Source: Mycobacterium sp. 852002-51057_SCH5723018 (GTDB lineage Bacteria > Actinomycetota > Actinomycetes > Mycobacteriales > Mycobacteriaceae). From it: 64,000 nucleotides of DNA. This document shows, piece after piece, positions 53,090-62,801 of the stretch. Location of the stretch: the NCBI RefSeq assembly GCF_001667035.1, contig NZ_LZIR01000004.1, positions 1 through 64,000 of the forward strand. The letters run 5' to 3'. The number at the start of each line of letters is the position of its first letter. Position 1 is the first letter of the stretch. A model generated the notes under the pieces. It was given only the letters and a program-made list of their open reading frames with translations. It had not been told where the DNA came from and ran no database searches. The position numbers and the translations under genes were made by a program.

Positions 53090-54739
53090 GTGGCCGTGGC
53101 CCTGAATATTGCCGACCTCGCCGAGCACGCCATCGATGCTGTGCCTGACCGTGTTGCCCTCATCTGCGGCGACGAGAAGCTGACCTACGCCGAACTGGAG
53201 GAGAAGGCTAACCGCCTCGCGCACTACCTGATCGATCGGGGCGTGCGCAAGGACGACAAGGTCGGCCTGTACTGCCGCAACCGCATCGAGATCGTCATCG
53301 CGATGCTGGGCATCGTCAAGGCCGGGGCCATCCTGGTGAACGTCAACTACCGCTATGTCGAGGGCGAGCTTCGCTACTTGTTCGACAACTCGGACATGGT
53401 CGCGCTGGTCCACGAGCGTCAGTACTCGGACCGCGTCGCCAACGTGCTGCCCGACACGCCCCACGTCAAGACGGTCCTGGTCGTCGAGGACGGTAGCGAC
53501 GGTGCCTCCAGCGACTATTCGCGCTACGGCGGCGTCGAGTTCTACTCGGCGATCGCGCAGGGGGCGCCCGAGCGCGACTTCGGCGAGCGCAGCGCCGACG
53601 ACATCTACCTGCTCTACACCGGCGGCACCACCGGTTTCCCCAAGGGGGTGATGTGGCGCCACGAGGACATCTACCGGGTGCTGTTCGGCGGAACCGACTT
53701 TGCCACGGGAGAATTCGTCAAGGACGAGTACGACTTGGCCAAGGCCGCCGCCGCCAACCCGCCGATGGTCCGCTACCCGATTCCCCCGATGATCCATGGC
53801 GCCACGCAGTCGGCGACCTGGATGTCGCTCTTCTCGGGCCAAACCACCGTGCTGGCACCGGAATTCAACGCCGACGAGGTGTGGCGCACGATCCACGACC
53901 ACAAGGTGAATTTGCTGTTCTTCACCGGCGACGCCATGGCCCGACCGCTGCTCGACGCGCTCAACAAGGACAACGATTACGACCTGTCGTCGCTGTACCT
54001 GCTTGCCAGCACCGCCGCGCTGTTCTCGCCGAGCATCAAGGAGAAGCTCCTCGAGCTGCTGCCCAATCGCGTGATCACGGATTCAATTGGCTCCTCGGAG
54101 ACCGGGTTTGGTGGCACCAGCATCGTCGCCGCGAACGCGCCGCACGGCGGTGGCCCGCGCGTGACGATCGACCACCGCACCGTCGTACTCGACGAGCTCG
54201 GCAACGAGGTGAAGCCCGGTTCGGGGGTGCGCGGCTTCATCGCCAAGAAGGGCAACATCCCGGTCGGTTACTACAAGGACGAGAAGAAGACCGCCGAGAC
54301 GTTCCGGACGATCAACGGTGTGCGGTATGCCATTCCGGGGGACTGGGCTCTGGTCGAGGAGGACGGCACCGTCACGATGCTCGGCCGCGGCTCGGTGTCG
54401 ATCAACAGCGGTGGCGAGAAGATCTACCCCGAGGAGGTCGAGGGGGCGCTGAAGGGCCATCCCGACGTCTTCGACGCCCTGGTGGTCGGGGTGCCCGATG
54501 CGCGGTACGGCCAGTGTGTGGCGGCCGTCGTGCAGCCCCGGCCGGGGTGCCGGCCCACGTTGGCCGAGCTGGACAGTTTCGTGCGCTCCGAGATCGCGGG
54601 ATACAAAGTGCCGCGCAGCCTTTGGCTGGTTGACGAGGTAAAGCGTTCGCCCGCAGGCAAACCCGACTACCGCTGGGCCAAGGAGCAGACCGAGGCGCGG
54701 CCAGCCGACGATGTGCACGCCAGCCATGTGACAACGTAG
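53090..54739 (+). CDS. fadD19: FadD19, steroid C26-acid CoA ligase
   Basis: A 549-residue acyl-CoA synthetase matching Rv3515c. The ATP motif [11 protein letters not shown] lies near residues 181-191, followed by [11 protein letters not shown] and [13 protein letters not shown]. FadD19 activates 3-oxocholest-4-en-26-oate to its CoA thioester, starting side-chain beta-oxidation. The start is GTG 53090, which gives [13 protein letters not shown] as in M. tuberculosis. The promoter region is very short, so the mRNA is probably leaderless. Confidence 0.96.
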   Translation: MAVALNIADLAEHAIDAVPDRVALICGDEKLTYAELEEKANRLAHYLIDRGVRKDDKVGLYCRNRIEIVIAMLGIVKAGAILVNVNYRYVEGELRYLFDNSDMVALVHERQYSDRVANVLPDTPHVKTVLVVEDGSDGASSDYSRYGGVEFYSAIAQGAPERDFGERSADDIYLLYTGGTTGFPKGVMWRHEDIYRVLFGGTDFATGEFVKDEYDLAKAAAANPPMVRYPIPPMIHGATQSATWMSLFSGQTTVLAPEFNADEVWRTIHDHKVNLLFFTGDAMARPLLDALNKDNDYDLSSLYLLASTAALFSPSIKEKLLELLPNRVITDSIGSSETGFGGTSIVAANAPHGGGPRVTIDHRTVVLDELGNEVKPGSGVRGFIAKKGNIPVGYYKDEKKTAETFRTINGVRYAIPGDWALVEEDGTVTMLGRGSVSINSGGEKIYPEEVEGALKGHPDVFDALVVGVPDARYGQCVAAVVQPRPGCRPTLAELDSFVRSEIAGYKVPRSLWLVDEVKRSPAGKPDYRWAKEQTEARPADDVHASHVTT

Positions 54740-54756
54740 AGCGCTATCGTCGCCGC

Positions 54757-55524
54757 GTGAGCGACTTCGTCAAATACCACGCGGGCGCGCCCGCCGGCTT
54801 CTTCGCGTGGGAAGCCGCGGGGTTGGGTTGGCTGGCCGGCGTCGACGGCGGTGTGCCCTGCGCGCACGTTGTTTCGTATGACGCGACGAGCTTGACCCTC
54901 CGGCGGCTCGATTCGGTGAGCCCCAGCCTCGAGGCCGCCCAAGCGTTCGGCAGCCAACTCGCCGTCACGCACGGCGCGGGCGCCGCGGGGTTCGGCGCGG
55001 GGCCCGACGGGTGGGGCGGGCCGGGGTTCTTCGGGCCGTTATCGCAGCCGTTGCCGATGTCACTGCGTCCCCACCGCCGGTGGGGCGATTTCTACGCCGA
55101 AGAGCGGCTGGCCCCGATGGCCGAGCTCGCGGCGGGGCGGCTCGATGCGTCGACGCGTGCCGCGATCGACTCCGTCGCGGCGCGTTGCCGGGCGGGTGAC
55201 TTCGACGACGACGCCCCGCCCGCCCGGCTGCACGGGGACCTTTGGAGCGGCAACGTGATGTGGACGCCGGATGGGGTGGTGCTGATCGATCCGGCCGCGC
55301 ACGGCGGTCACCGCGAGACCGACCTGGCGATGCTCGCGCTGTTCGGGTGCCCGCATCACGACGCCATCCTTGCCGGCTACCAGCGGGTGCAACCGCTGAA
55401 GCCCGGCTGGCGCAACCGCATCGGGCTGCATCAGCTGTTCCCGCTGCTGGCGCACGTGGTGCTGTTCGGCGGCGACTACGCCCGGCAGACCGATGCCGCG
55501 GCCCGGGCAGCACTGTCCGCCTAA
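54757..55524 (+). CDS. Fructosamine kinase/APH-fold protein
   Basis: A 255-residue fructosamine-3-kinase family protein. It has catalytic HGDLWSGNVMWTPDG (near 176-190) and IDPAAHGGHRETDL (metal Asp). Such kinases phosphorylate glycated amines or small molecules; the substrate is unknown. It starts GTG 54757, 17 bp after fadD19, so it may be co-transcribed, but no steroid role is known. Just after its stop comes a 59-bp tandem repeat. Confidence 0.85.
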   Translation: MSDFVKYHAGAPAGFFAWEAAGLGWLAGVDGGVPCAHVVSYDATSLTLRRLDSVSPSLEAAQAFGSQLAVTHGAGAAGFGAGPDGWGGPGFFGPLSQPLPMSLRPHRRWGDFYAEERLAPMAELAAGRLDASTRAAIDSVAARCRAGDFDDDAPPARLHGDLWSGNVMWTPDGVVLIDPAAHGGHRETDLAMLALFGCPHHDAILAGYQRVQPLKPGWRNRIGLHQLFPLLAHVVLFGGDYARQTDAAARAALSA

Positions 55525-55527
55525 CCG

Positions 55528-55689
55528 CCGCTCTGCGGCGCGCATCGTCGCCGGGCTGGTGCCGGATTGCCCGTCTCCTCCTCGCGCCGCTCTGCGGCGC
55601 GCATCGTCGCCGGGCTGGTGTCGGATTGCCCGTCTCCTCCTCGCGCCGCTCTGCGGCGCGCATCGTCGCCGGGCTAGTGTCGGATTGCG
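55528..55689. repeat. Tandem 59-bp MIRU/VNTR-like repeat
   Basis: A 59-bp unit starts at 55528, 55587 and 55646, giving about 2.7 copies. Each unit begins CCGCTCTGCGGCGCGCATCG, and the first two end with CGTCTCCTCCTCGCG. The reverse complement holds GACGATG and AGGAGGAG blocks typical of MIRU. The third copy runs to the base before the next ATG. It is a candidate VNTR for strain typing. Confidence 0.9.
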
Positions 55690-56514
55690 ATGACCATCGA
55701 CGTGTGGATGCAACACCCGACCCAACGGTTCCTGCGCAGCGACTTTTTGGCCTCGCTGCGGCGCTGGACCGGCGGGTCGATCCCCGACACCGATATCCCG
55801 ATCGACGTCACCATCGGGTCGATGGACGCCGCCGGCGTCGGCTTCGGACTGCTCAGCGCGTGGCGCGGTCCGGGCGGCCAGGACCTGGTGTCCAACGACG
55901 AGGTCGCGGAATGGGTCCGCGCGCACCCGGACCGCTTCGCCGGCCTGGCCGCGGTCGACCTCGATCGCCCGATGCCGGCGGTCCGCGAGCTACGACAAAG
56001 GGTCGAGGACGGCTTCGTGGGCCTGCGGGTAGTGCCGTGGCTTTGGGACGCGCCGCCCACCGACCGCCGCTACTACCCGTTGTTCGCCGAATGCGTGGAA
56101 TCCGGGGTGCCGTTCTGCACCCAGGTCGGTCACACCGGCCCGCTGCGGCCATCGGAGACCGGGCGCCCGATTCCCTACATCGACCAGGTCGCCCTCGACT
56201 TCCCCGAGCTGGTGATCGTCTGCGGGCACGTCGGCTACCCGTGGACCGAGGAAATGGTCGCGGTCGCCCGCAAGCATCCGAACGTCTACATCGATACCTC
56301 CGCATACACGATCGAGCGACTGCCGCACGAGCTCATACGCTTCATGAAAACCGGTACCGGGCAACGCAAAGTCTTGTTCGGCACCAACTACCCGATGATC
56401 ACCCACACGCACGCTCTGGCGGGGCTGGACGACCTCGGGCTCAGCGGCGAGGCCCGCCACGACTTCCTACGCGGAAACGCCGAGCGTGTCTTCGGACTGG
56501 AGGCAAACAGGTGA
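55690..56514 (+). CDS. Amidohydrolase_2-family protein, Rv3510c type
   Basis: A 274-residue TIM-barrel amidohydrolase matching Rv3510c. The first metal motif HxH is not present: the start reads IDVWMQHP. Later elements (VGHTGPLRPSETGRPIPYIDQ, CGHVGYPWTEEM, GTNYPM) are kept. A decarboxylase/hydrolase or lactonase role is possible. The stop overlaps ilvX by four bases (GTGA), so the two proteins probably act together. Confidence 0.85.
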   Translation: MTIDVWMQHPTQRFLRSDFLASLRRWTGGSIPDTDIPIDVTIGSMDAAGVGFGLLSAWRGPGGQDLVSNDEVAEWVRAHPDRFAGLAAVDLDRPMPAVRELRQRVEDGFVGLRVVPWLWDAPPTDRRYYPLFAECVESGVPFCTQVGHTGPLRPSETGRPIPYIDQVALDFPELVIVCGHVGYPWTEEMVAVARKHPNVYIDTSAYTIERLPHELIRFMKTGTGQRKVLFGTNYPMITHTHALAGLDDLGLSGEARHDFLRGNAERVFGLEANR

Positions 56515-58061
56515 ACGGTGCTCAGGCCCTGATCAACACCCTCGTCGACGGCGGCGTCGACGTGTGCTTCGCCAACCCCGGCACGTCGGAGATGCACTTC
56601 GTGGCCGCGCTGGACACCGTTCCCCAAATGCGTGGCGTGCTGGCACTTTTCGAAGGAGTGGCCACCGGCGCGGCCGACGGCTACGCCCGCATCGCCGATC
56701 GGCCGGCCGCGGTGCTGCTGCACCTGGGCCCGGGACTGGGTAACGGCCTGGCCAACCTGCACAACGCGCGGCGCGCCCAGGTGCCGATGGTCGTCGTCGT
56801 CGGCGACCACGCCACCTATCACAAAAAGTACGACGCCCCACTGGAATCCGACATCGACGCGCTGGCGGGCACCGTCTCGGGATGGGTGCGCCGCACCCAA
56901 GACAGCGCCGACGTCGCGGCCGACACCGCCGAGGCGATCGCCGCCGGCCGGGCCGGCTCGCAGATTTCGACGCTCATCCTGCCCGCCGACGTTTCCTGGT
57001 CGGACGGGGCCCGACCCGCCGCCACGGCCCAAGCCCAACCGGCGGGCGCCGACCCGCTGTTGGCGCCGGAGGTGCTCGAGGTGCTGCGCTCGGGGGAGCC
57101 GACGGTGCTGATGGTCGGCGGCGACGCCACCCGGCGCGACGGGCTGGCGGCCGCCGCGCGCATCGCCGAGGCCACGGGCGTCCGGGTGCTGTGCGAGACG
57201 TTCCCGACGCGCCTCGAGCGCGGCGCCGGCGTCCCCGCCGTCGAGCGGCTCGCCTACTTCGCCGAGGCCGCCACGGCCCAGCTCGACGGCGCCAAGCACC
57301 TGGTGCTCGCGGGCGCCAAGTCGCCGGTGTCCTTCTTCGCCTACCCGGGCATGCCCAGCGACCTGGCGCCGGCGGGCTGCGAGGTGCACTCGCTCGCCGG
57401 AAACCACGGCGCCGCAGCGGCTTTGAAGGCGTTGGCCGACGAACTGGCGCCCGGCACGGTCGCGCCGGTGGCGGCCGCGTCGCGCCCGCAGCTGCCGGCC
57501 GGTGCGTTGACGTCCGCGTCGGCGGCCGACGTGATCGGGGCGCTGCTGCCCGAGCGGGCGATCGTCGTCGACGAGGCGAACACGTCCGGGTTGCTGCTGC
57601 CGCCGGCCACCGCCGGTGCGCCGGCCCACGACTGGTTGACGCTGACCGGCGGCGCGATCGGCTACGGCATCCCCGCCGCGGTGGGCGCCGCGGTGGCCGC
57701 CCCCGATCGTCCGGTGCTGTGCCTGGAATCCGACGGGTCGGCGATGTACACCATTTCGGGGTTGTGGACGCAGGCGCGCGAGAACCTCGACGTCACCACC
57801 GTGATCTACGACAACAGCGCCTACGACATCTTGCGGGTCGAGCTGCAACGCGTCGGCGCCGGGTCCGCCCCCGGCCCCAAGGCCCAGGATCTGCTCGACT
57901 TATCGTGTCCGACAATGGATTTCGTCAAGATCGCCGAGGGGATGGGCGTTCCCGCGCGGCGCGCCAGCACCGCGGAGGAGTTCGCCGACGCCCTGCGCGC
58001 GGCCTTTGCCGAGCCGGGCCCGCACCTGATCGACGCGGTGGTGCCGTCACTGCTCGGTTAG
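56511..58061 (+). CDS. ilvX: IlvX, ThDP-dependent acetolactate synthase-like enzyme
   Basis: A 516-residue ThDP enzyme matching Rv3509c. The catalytic Glu lies in ALFEGVATGAADGYAR, and the ThDP/Mg motif is ESDGS...N with ESDGSAMYTISGLW near 408-421. It belongs to the benzaldehyde lyase/AHAS group but is shorter than biosynthetic IlvB. The gene is coupled to a lactonase/amidohydrolase-like gene and lies in the steroid locus, so a catabolic carboligase or lyase is plausible. The start is GTG 56511. Confidence 0.9.
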   Translation: MNGAQALINTLVDGGVDVCFANPGTSEMHFVAALDTVPQMRGVLALFEGVATGAADGYARIADRPAAVLLHLGPGLGNGLANLHNARRAQVPMVVVVGDHATYHKKYDAPLESDIDALAGTVSGWVRRTQDSADVAADTAEAIAAGRAGSQISTLILPADVSWSDGARPAATAQAQPAGADPLLAPEVLEVLRSGEPTVLMVGGDATRRDGLAAAARIAEATGVRVLCETFPTRLERGAGVPAVERLAYFAEAATAQLDGAKHLVLAGAKSPVSFFAYPGMPSDLAPAGCEVHSLAGNHGAAAALKALADELAPGTVAPVAAASRPQLPAGALTSASAADVIGALLPERAIVVDEANTSGLLLPPATAGAPAHDWLTLTGGAIGYGIPAAVGAAVAAPDRPVLCLESDGSAMYTISGLWTQARENLDVTTVIYDNSAYDILRVELQRVGAGSAPGPKAQDLLDLSCPTMDFVKIAEGMGVPARRASTAEEFADALRAAFAEPGPHLIDAVVPSLLG

Positions 58062-58754
58062 CTCTGGAAGGTGCGCGACGAGCCAGTCCGTCACCGCGTT
58101 GAGCACTTCCACCCCGCTCTCGAACGCGTGCGCTTGCGCCGCCAGCGCCACCCCCACCTGCCCGGACACCGCTGGCACCACGCCGAACTGCCGGACCAGG
58201 TAGTCACCGCGCACGCCCGGTCCCCAACCGCCCTTGGCGGCAAAGCCTTTGGCGGCCAGGCCCCAGCGCTGGACGCGGGTGAGGTCGCGCATCAGCGAGA
58301 TGACGGTGGCCGCATCGTCGAGCAACGGTAGCCTCGCGGCGAAGCGGGCCTGCCGGCCCAGCGGCCATTGCGTCTGACCGAATGCGGTGTAGCCCCGGCG
58401 AAGTCGTCGCGATTCGACCACGGTGTCGGCGTCGCCGCATGCCTCGACGACGGCCTGCACCTGCCGGGCGGCTTCTACAGGCGAGCCCAACAGAGACCAC
58501 AGGCGCTCCGACGCGTGGTTGTCCGACGAGGTGATGGCTTTGACGACCAGCCCCTCGGCCCGCGCCGGATCGCGGCGCAACGCCGCTATCGCCAACGGCA
58601 CCTTGATCGTCGACCACGCGACGCCGGACGACCAGCGGCCCAGCGACAGCGGTTGGGCCCCCTCCGGGTGGGCGATCGCGATGCCGACGGTCGCGCCCGC
58701 CGCAGCGACGGCCGCCAGCTCCTCGAAGCTTTCTGCTACCGGCGAATTGGCCAC
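58047..58754 (-). CDS. Class A beta-lactamase-fold serine hydrolase without signal peptide
   Basis: A 235-residue protein with the three class A-type motifs: SxxK (S48-K51, STIK), SDN (S77-N79) and KGG (K174-G176). No signal peptide is present, unlike true beta-lactamases and PBPs. An omega-loop Glu is not obvious. The start is GTG 58754, overlapping the end of fadD17 by 19 bases; the 3' end overlaps ilvX convergently by 15 bases. In H37Rv this interval has PE_PGRS genes. Function unknown. Confidence 0.78.
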   Translation of the reverse strand: MANSPVAESFEELAAVAAAGATVGIAIAHPEGAQPLSLGRWSSGVAWSTIKVPLAIAALRRDPARAEGLVVKAITSSDNHASERLWSLLGSPVEAARQVQAVVEACGDADTVVESRRLRRGYTAFGQTQWPLGRQARFAARLPLLDDAATVISLMRDLTRVQRWGLAAKGFAAKGGWGPGVRGDYLVRQFGVVPAVSGQVGVALAAQAHAFESGVEVLNAVTDWLVAHLPELTEQ

Positions 58755-60259
58755 ACCGGATCTTCGCAGTCGACACCCTGCGCCGACAACTGGCGCTTGA
58801 GCACCTTGAAGGTCACCGTCCGCGGCAGCTCCGCGCTGATCCGGACGTACGACGGCCACTGCTTGGGCCCCAGGTCGGGCTGCTCGGCCAGGAAGGCCCG
58901 GAACTTCTCGGGATCGAACTGCGCACCCGGCGCCGGCACCAGCGCGGCCATCACCTGGTCGCCGACGACCGGGTCGGGCACCGCGTACACCGCCACCTCG
59001 GCGGCGTCGGGGTAGCGCAGCAGCACCCGCTCGATCGGGGCCGCGCCCAGGTTCTCGCCGTCGACCCGCATCCAATCGCCAAGGCGTCCAGCGAAATACG
59101 CGTAACCGGCCGAATCGCGATAGGCCAGGTCGCCGCTGTGGTAGACGCCGCCGGCCATCCGCTCCGCCTCGGCGGCGGCGTCGTTGTAGTAGCCCTCGAA
59201 CCGGCCCGGCCCGGCGGTGTTCACTATCTCGCCGACCACCCCCACCGGGCAGGGTTCGCCGGTGTCGGGGTCGACGATCTCGACCCCCTCGGGCAGCGGC
59301 CCCAGCGCGCCCGCCGGGGTGTCGGGGGTGCGGGCGATCGCCACCCCGCCCTCCGTCGAGCCGAACCCGTCCTGGACCACACAGCCGAACCTGCGGCCGA
59401 AGCGCTCGATGTCGTCGGGGATGCCCTCGTTGCCGTACACCGCGCGCAGTGGGTTGTCGGCGTCGTCGGGCCGCTCGGGCGTGGCGAGCACATACGACAG
59501 CGGCTTGCCGACGTAGTTGGCGTAGGTGGCGCCGTAACGGCGCACGTCGACAAGAAAGCCCGACGCGGAAAACTTGCGCCGCAACGCCATCGAGCCCTGG
59601 CACGCCGCCGCCACTGCCCAGCCGACCAGCACCGCGTTGGAATGAAAAAGCGGCATCGACACATAACACACATCGGATGGGCCCAGGTCGAATCGCTGCC
59701 CCATCGTGAGGCCGGCGATCGCCACCTTGCCGTGGCTGCACTTCACCGCCTTGGGCTCACCGCTGGTGCCCGACGTGAAGATCAGCATGAACAAATCGGA
59801 AGCTGACGCCGGCTGGAAAGACAGCGAGGCGTCGCCATGCGCCGCCACCTGGCAAGCCCACTCGGGCGAATCGACGTTCACATGCGAGATATCGCCAAGG
59901 GAGCCAGCCGAATTCGCGTCGGCCAGTACCATTTGGCAGTCGGCGTGGGCGATGTCGCGGGCCAGCGCATCGCCGCGGCGCACCGGGTTGAGGCCCACCG
60001 GAACGATTCCGGACATTCCCGCCGCCACCAGCATCGCCGAAAAGAAGGGGGTGTTCTCCAGTAGCACCCCGACGTGCGGCGGTTTCGCGGGGTCGAGGCG
60101 CTCGCGCAGCGCGGCCGCAATGGCCGCGCCATGCCGGAGGTGATCCCGCCAGCTGGTGAATGAGTCTTCGAAAAAGACGCCTCGGTCGTCGATCTCGGCC
60201 AGTGGCACCAGCAGTTTGGTGACCGTCGGGTCGGGCGGGAGGTTAAATGGCGCGTTCAA
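58736..60259 (-). CDS. fadD17: FadD17, steroid side-chain CoA ligase
   Basis: A 507-residue acyl-CoA synthetase matching Rv3506. The ATP motif is IFTSGTSGEPKAVK, followed by GFGSTEGG and RVDGENLG. FadD17 activates C24/C5-side-chain steroid acids. No ATG or GTG lies near the conserved N-terminus; the TTG at 60259 (reading NAPFNLPPDPTV) is the best start. It follows fadE27 by 13 bases. Confidence 0.92.
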   Translation of the reverse strand: MNAPFNLPPDPTVTKLLVPLAEIDDRGVFFEDSFTSWRDHLRHGAAIAAALRERLDPAKPPHVGVLLENTPFFSAMLVAAGMSGIVPVGLNPVRRGDALARDIAHADCQMVLADANSAGSLGDISHVNVDSPEWACQVAAHGDASLSFQPASASDLFMLIFTSGTSGEPKAVKCSHGKVAIAGLTMGQRFDLGPSDVCYVSMPLFHSNAVLVGWAVAAACQGSMALRRKFSASGFLVDVRRYGATYANYVGKPLSYVLATPERPDDADNPLRAVYGNEGIPDDIERFGRRFGCVVQDGFGSTEGGVAIARTPDTPAGALGPLPEGVEIVDPDTGEPCPVGVVGEIVNTAGPGRFEGYYNDAAAEAERMAGGVYHSGDLAYRDSAGYAYFAGRLGDWMRVDGENLGAAPIERVLLRYPDAAEVAVYAVPDPVVGDQVMAALVPAPGAQFDPEKFRAFLAEQPDLGPKQWPSYVRISAELPRTVTFKVLKRQLSAQGVDCEDPVWPIRR

Positions 60260-60272
60260 GGGCCCGCGAAAA

Positions 60273-61379
60273 CTAGGCCGGGGTTTCCGCCAGTTCACGG
60301 CCGATCCGGCGCAGCTGCCCGGTGGCGCCGCGTAGCGCGAACTCGATTTCCTTGGCGGCCAGGAAGTAACGATGCACCGGGTGATCGGTGTCGACGCCGA
60401 CACCGCCGTGCACGTGCACGACGGTGTGCGCCACTCGATGCCCGGCGTCGGCGGCCCAGAACGCCGCGCTGGCCACGTCGATCTCGGCGGGGATGTCCTC
60501 CGACACGCGCCAGGCCGCCTGGGTCAGCGTGAGCCGCAGCGCCTTGACGTCGATGTAGCCGTCGGCCAGTCGCTGCGCCACCGCCTGGAAGCTGCCGATC
60601 GGGCGGTCGAACTGCTCACGCTCGCGCGCGTATTCGGCGGTCAGCTGCAGTCCCCGCTCGAGCACCCCGAGCTGAAAGGCGCTGCGGCCCAATGCGGCCA
60701 GGGTCTCGAGCCACGCGGCCACGATGCCGTCAGTGCCGTCGCCGACCCGGCGCCCCGAATCCACCGCAACGCCATCCAGCGTCAGGTGCCCGACGCTGCC
60801 CAACCCGGTCGTCTCCATCGCGGTCACCGCGACACCTGGATCAGCAGCAGCAACCAGGAAAACCGCTGCGCCGGAATCGGTTTCGGCCGGAACCAGGAAT
60901 GCGTCAGCCACCGGCGCGAAGCCGACCTGGGTGCGGGTGCCGGTCAGCCGGTAACCCTGGCCGCCCTTGACGGCCTGCACCGGCCCCTCACCCATTTCGC
61001 CGTCGAGCGCGACGGTGAGGATTTTCTCGCCCCGGATCGCCGGCGCGCCCCAGCCCTGCTGCAGTTCCTCGGAACCGAACCGGGCCAGCGCCCCGGCGCC
61101 CAGCATCACCGATTCCAGGTACGGCACCGCGGCCAGCTGGTGGCCCAGCGCCACCAGGATGGCCACCTGCTCGAGGACGCCGAAGCCGTCGCCACCCAGG
61201 GCCGACGGCGCCGCGCTGGTCAAGATGTCGGCCTCGACGAGCTTGCCCCATAGCTGGCGGTCGAATCGTTGCTCGAGGCCGGCCAGCTCGCGCTGGTGCT
61301 CGGGCGTGCACACCGCGTCGACGATGGTGTCGACCAAACCCCCGAGGTCGTGCGCGGCTTCGGTTGTGGTGAAGTCCAT
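60273..61379 (-). CDS. fadE27: FadE27 (ChsE5), acyl-CoA dehydrogenase subunit
   Basis: A 368-residue acyl-CoA dehydrogenase subunit matching Rv3505. With FadE26 it forms ChsE4-ChsE5, the heterotetramer acting on the full-length (C8) steroid side-chain CoA ester. It has REQFDRPIGSFQAVAQRLAD and HVHGGVGVDTDHPVHRY near the C-terminus. It follows fadE26 by 26 bp. Confidence 0.95.
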   Translation of the reverse strand: MDFTTTEAAHDLGGLVDTIVDAVCTPEHQRELAGLEQRFDRQLWGKLVEADILTSAAPSALGGDGFGVLEQVAILVALGHQLAAVPYLESVMLGAGALARFGSEELQQGWGAPAIRGEKILTVALDGEMGEGPVQAVKGGQGYRLTGTRTQVGFAPVADAFLVPAETDSGAAVFLVAAADPGVAVTAMETTGLGSVGHLTLDGVAVDSGRRVGDGTDGIVAAWLETLAALGRSAFQLGVLERGLQLTAEYAREREQFDRPIGSFQAVAQRLADGYIDVKALRLTLTQAAWRVSEDIPAEIDVASAAFWAADAGHRVAHTVVHVHGGVGVDTDHPVHRYFLAAKEIEFALRGATGQLRRIGRELAETPA

Positions 61380-61405
61380 GAAAGTCAGTCCTTAGTGAAA
61401 GAAGG

Positions 61406-62587
61406 TCAGCGGTTGGCTCGGGGCAGCCCCAGCGCCACCATCCCGATGATGTCGCGCTGCACCTCGTTGGTGCCGCCGCCGAAGGTCAGGATCAGGCAGG
61501 CCCGGTGCATTCGCTCGACCCGGCCGCGCAGCAACGCGCCCGGCGAATCCTGGCGCACCGTCGCCGCCGTGCCCAGCACCTCCATCAACAGGCGGTAGGC
61601 CTCGGTGGCCAGTTCGGTGCCGAACACCTTGGCCGCCGACGCGTCGGCCGGCCCCAGGGAGTCGCTGTGCGAGGACGCCAGCTCCCAGTTGATCAGCTTG
61701 AGCACCTCGGCCTTGGCGTGCACGCGGGCGAGGTTGAGCTGCACCCACTCGGAGTCGATGAGCCGGGCGCCGCTGGGATCCTTGGTGTTCTGCGCCCACT
61801 CGCGGACCTCACGCAGGGCCACAATGATCGGCGCGGAGGACACCAGGGCGACGCGCTCGTGGTTGAGCTGGTTGGTCACCAGCTTCCACCCGCCGTTCTC
61901 CTCGCCCACCCGATTGGTCACCGGCACCCGCACGTCGGAGTAATAGGTGGCGCTGGTGTCGGGGCCGGCCATGGTGTGCACCGGCGTCCAGGAGAAACCC
62001 TCGGCGGTCGTCGGCACGATCAGCACCGAGATGCCGCGGTGCTTCTTGACCTCGGTGTTGGTGCGCACCGCCAGCCACACGTAGTCGGCGTAGGCGATCA
62101 GGCTGGTCCACATCTTCTGGCCGTTGATCACATAGTCGTCGCCGTCGCGAACTGCGGTGGTGCGCAGGTTGGCCAGGTCGGTGCCGGCGCCCGGCTCGGA
62201 GTAGCCGATGGAGAAGTGCAGGTCGCCGGCCGCGATCTTGGGCAGGAAGAACTTCTTCTGCTCGTCGGTGCCGTACGCCATGATCGTCGGCGCCACGCTG
62301 TTGATCGTCAGGAACGGCACCGGCGCCCCGGCGATGGCCGCCTCGTCGGTGAAGATCAGCGAATCCATGGGGGAGCGGTCCTGGCCGCCGTACTCCTTGG
62401 GCCAGCTCAGGGTGAGCCACCCGTCCTTGCCCATCTGCGCGACGGTCTCGCGGTAGACGTTGCCGACGCCGAATTCGCCGCCGATCGAGCTCAGCGCCTC
62501 GCGGCGCTCCGGCGTCATGAGCGTGGTGAAGTACGACCGCAGCTCGCGACGCAGCTCCTCCTGTTCAGGGGTGTAACTGATGCGCAT
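61406..62587 (-). CDS. fadE26: FadE26 (ChsE4), acyl-CoA dehydrogenase subunit
   Basis: A 393-residue acyl-CoA dehydrogenase subunit matching Rv3504, partner of FadE27. FAD/substrate segments GYSEPGAGTDLANLRTTA and NGQKMWTSLIAYADYVWL are conserved; the C-terminus has FGGGTNEVQRDIIG. The ATG at 62587 has GAAGGA upstream and begins the conserved RISYTPEQEELR. It is the first gene of fadE26-fadE27-fadD17 under the KstR site. Confidence 0.95.
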   Translation of the reverse strand: MRISYTPEQEELRRELRSYFTTLMTPERREALSSIGGEFGVGNVYRETVAQMGKDGWLTLSWPKEYGGQDRSPMDSLIFTDEAAIAGAPVPFLTINSVAPTIMAYGTDEQKKFFLPKIAAGDLHFSIGYSEPGAGTDLANLRTTAVRDGDDYVINGQKMWTSLIAYADYVWLAVRTNTEVKKHRGISVLIVPTTAEGFSWTPVHTMAGPDTSATYYSDVRVPVTNRVGEENGGWKLVTNQLNHERVALVSSAPIIVALREVREWAQNTKDPSGARLIDSEWVQLNLARVHAKAEVLKLINWELASSHSDSLGPADASAAKVFGTELATEAYRLLMEVLGTAATVRQDSPGALLRGRVERMHRACLILTFGGGTNEVQRDIIGMVALGLPRANR

Positions 62588-62679
62588 TGCAAGCCGTCCT
62601 TCTGTCTCGATCACAAGCCACGTCACGGCCCGTCACAAAGCCCGAGCGCGACCAACGGCAACCCGTTCGCCTCCCCGGT

Positions 62680-62693
62680 TGTAACACGTTCTA
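62680..62693. promoter_or_regulatory. KstR operator, fadE26/fdxD
   Basis: TGTAACACGTTCTA fits TnnAACnnGTTnnA. It is 92 bp from fadE26 and 108 bp from the fdxD GTG in a 214-bp divergent gap with no other gene. Confidence 0.9.
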
Positions 62694-62801
62694 GTCTTGG
62701 AATCCAGCGACCGTTTGCCCTGACGCGCGAGGGCCCTATGGTGTAGCTACAAACCGAAAGGGCGCGTGCTCAGATTGAAGGCCAGGCTCGAGGAGGGTGT
62801 C

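Noticed and set aside
55528..55689. Possible CRISPR array at the 59-bp repeat
   Set aside because: The whole unit repeats, with no distinct spacers; it is a MIRU/VNTR-type tandem repeat and no cas gene is present.
55242..56510. In-frame extension upstream of ilvX (total 939 codons)
   Set aside because: It crosses the 59-bp tandem repeat and the Rv3510c-type gene in a different frame; the GTG at 56511 begins the ThDP fold.
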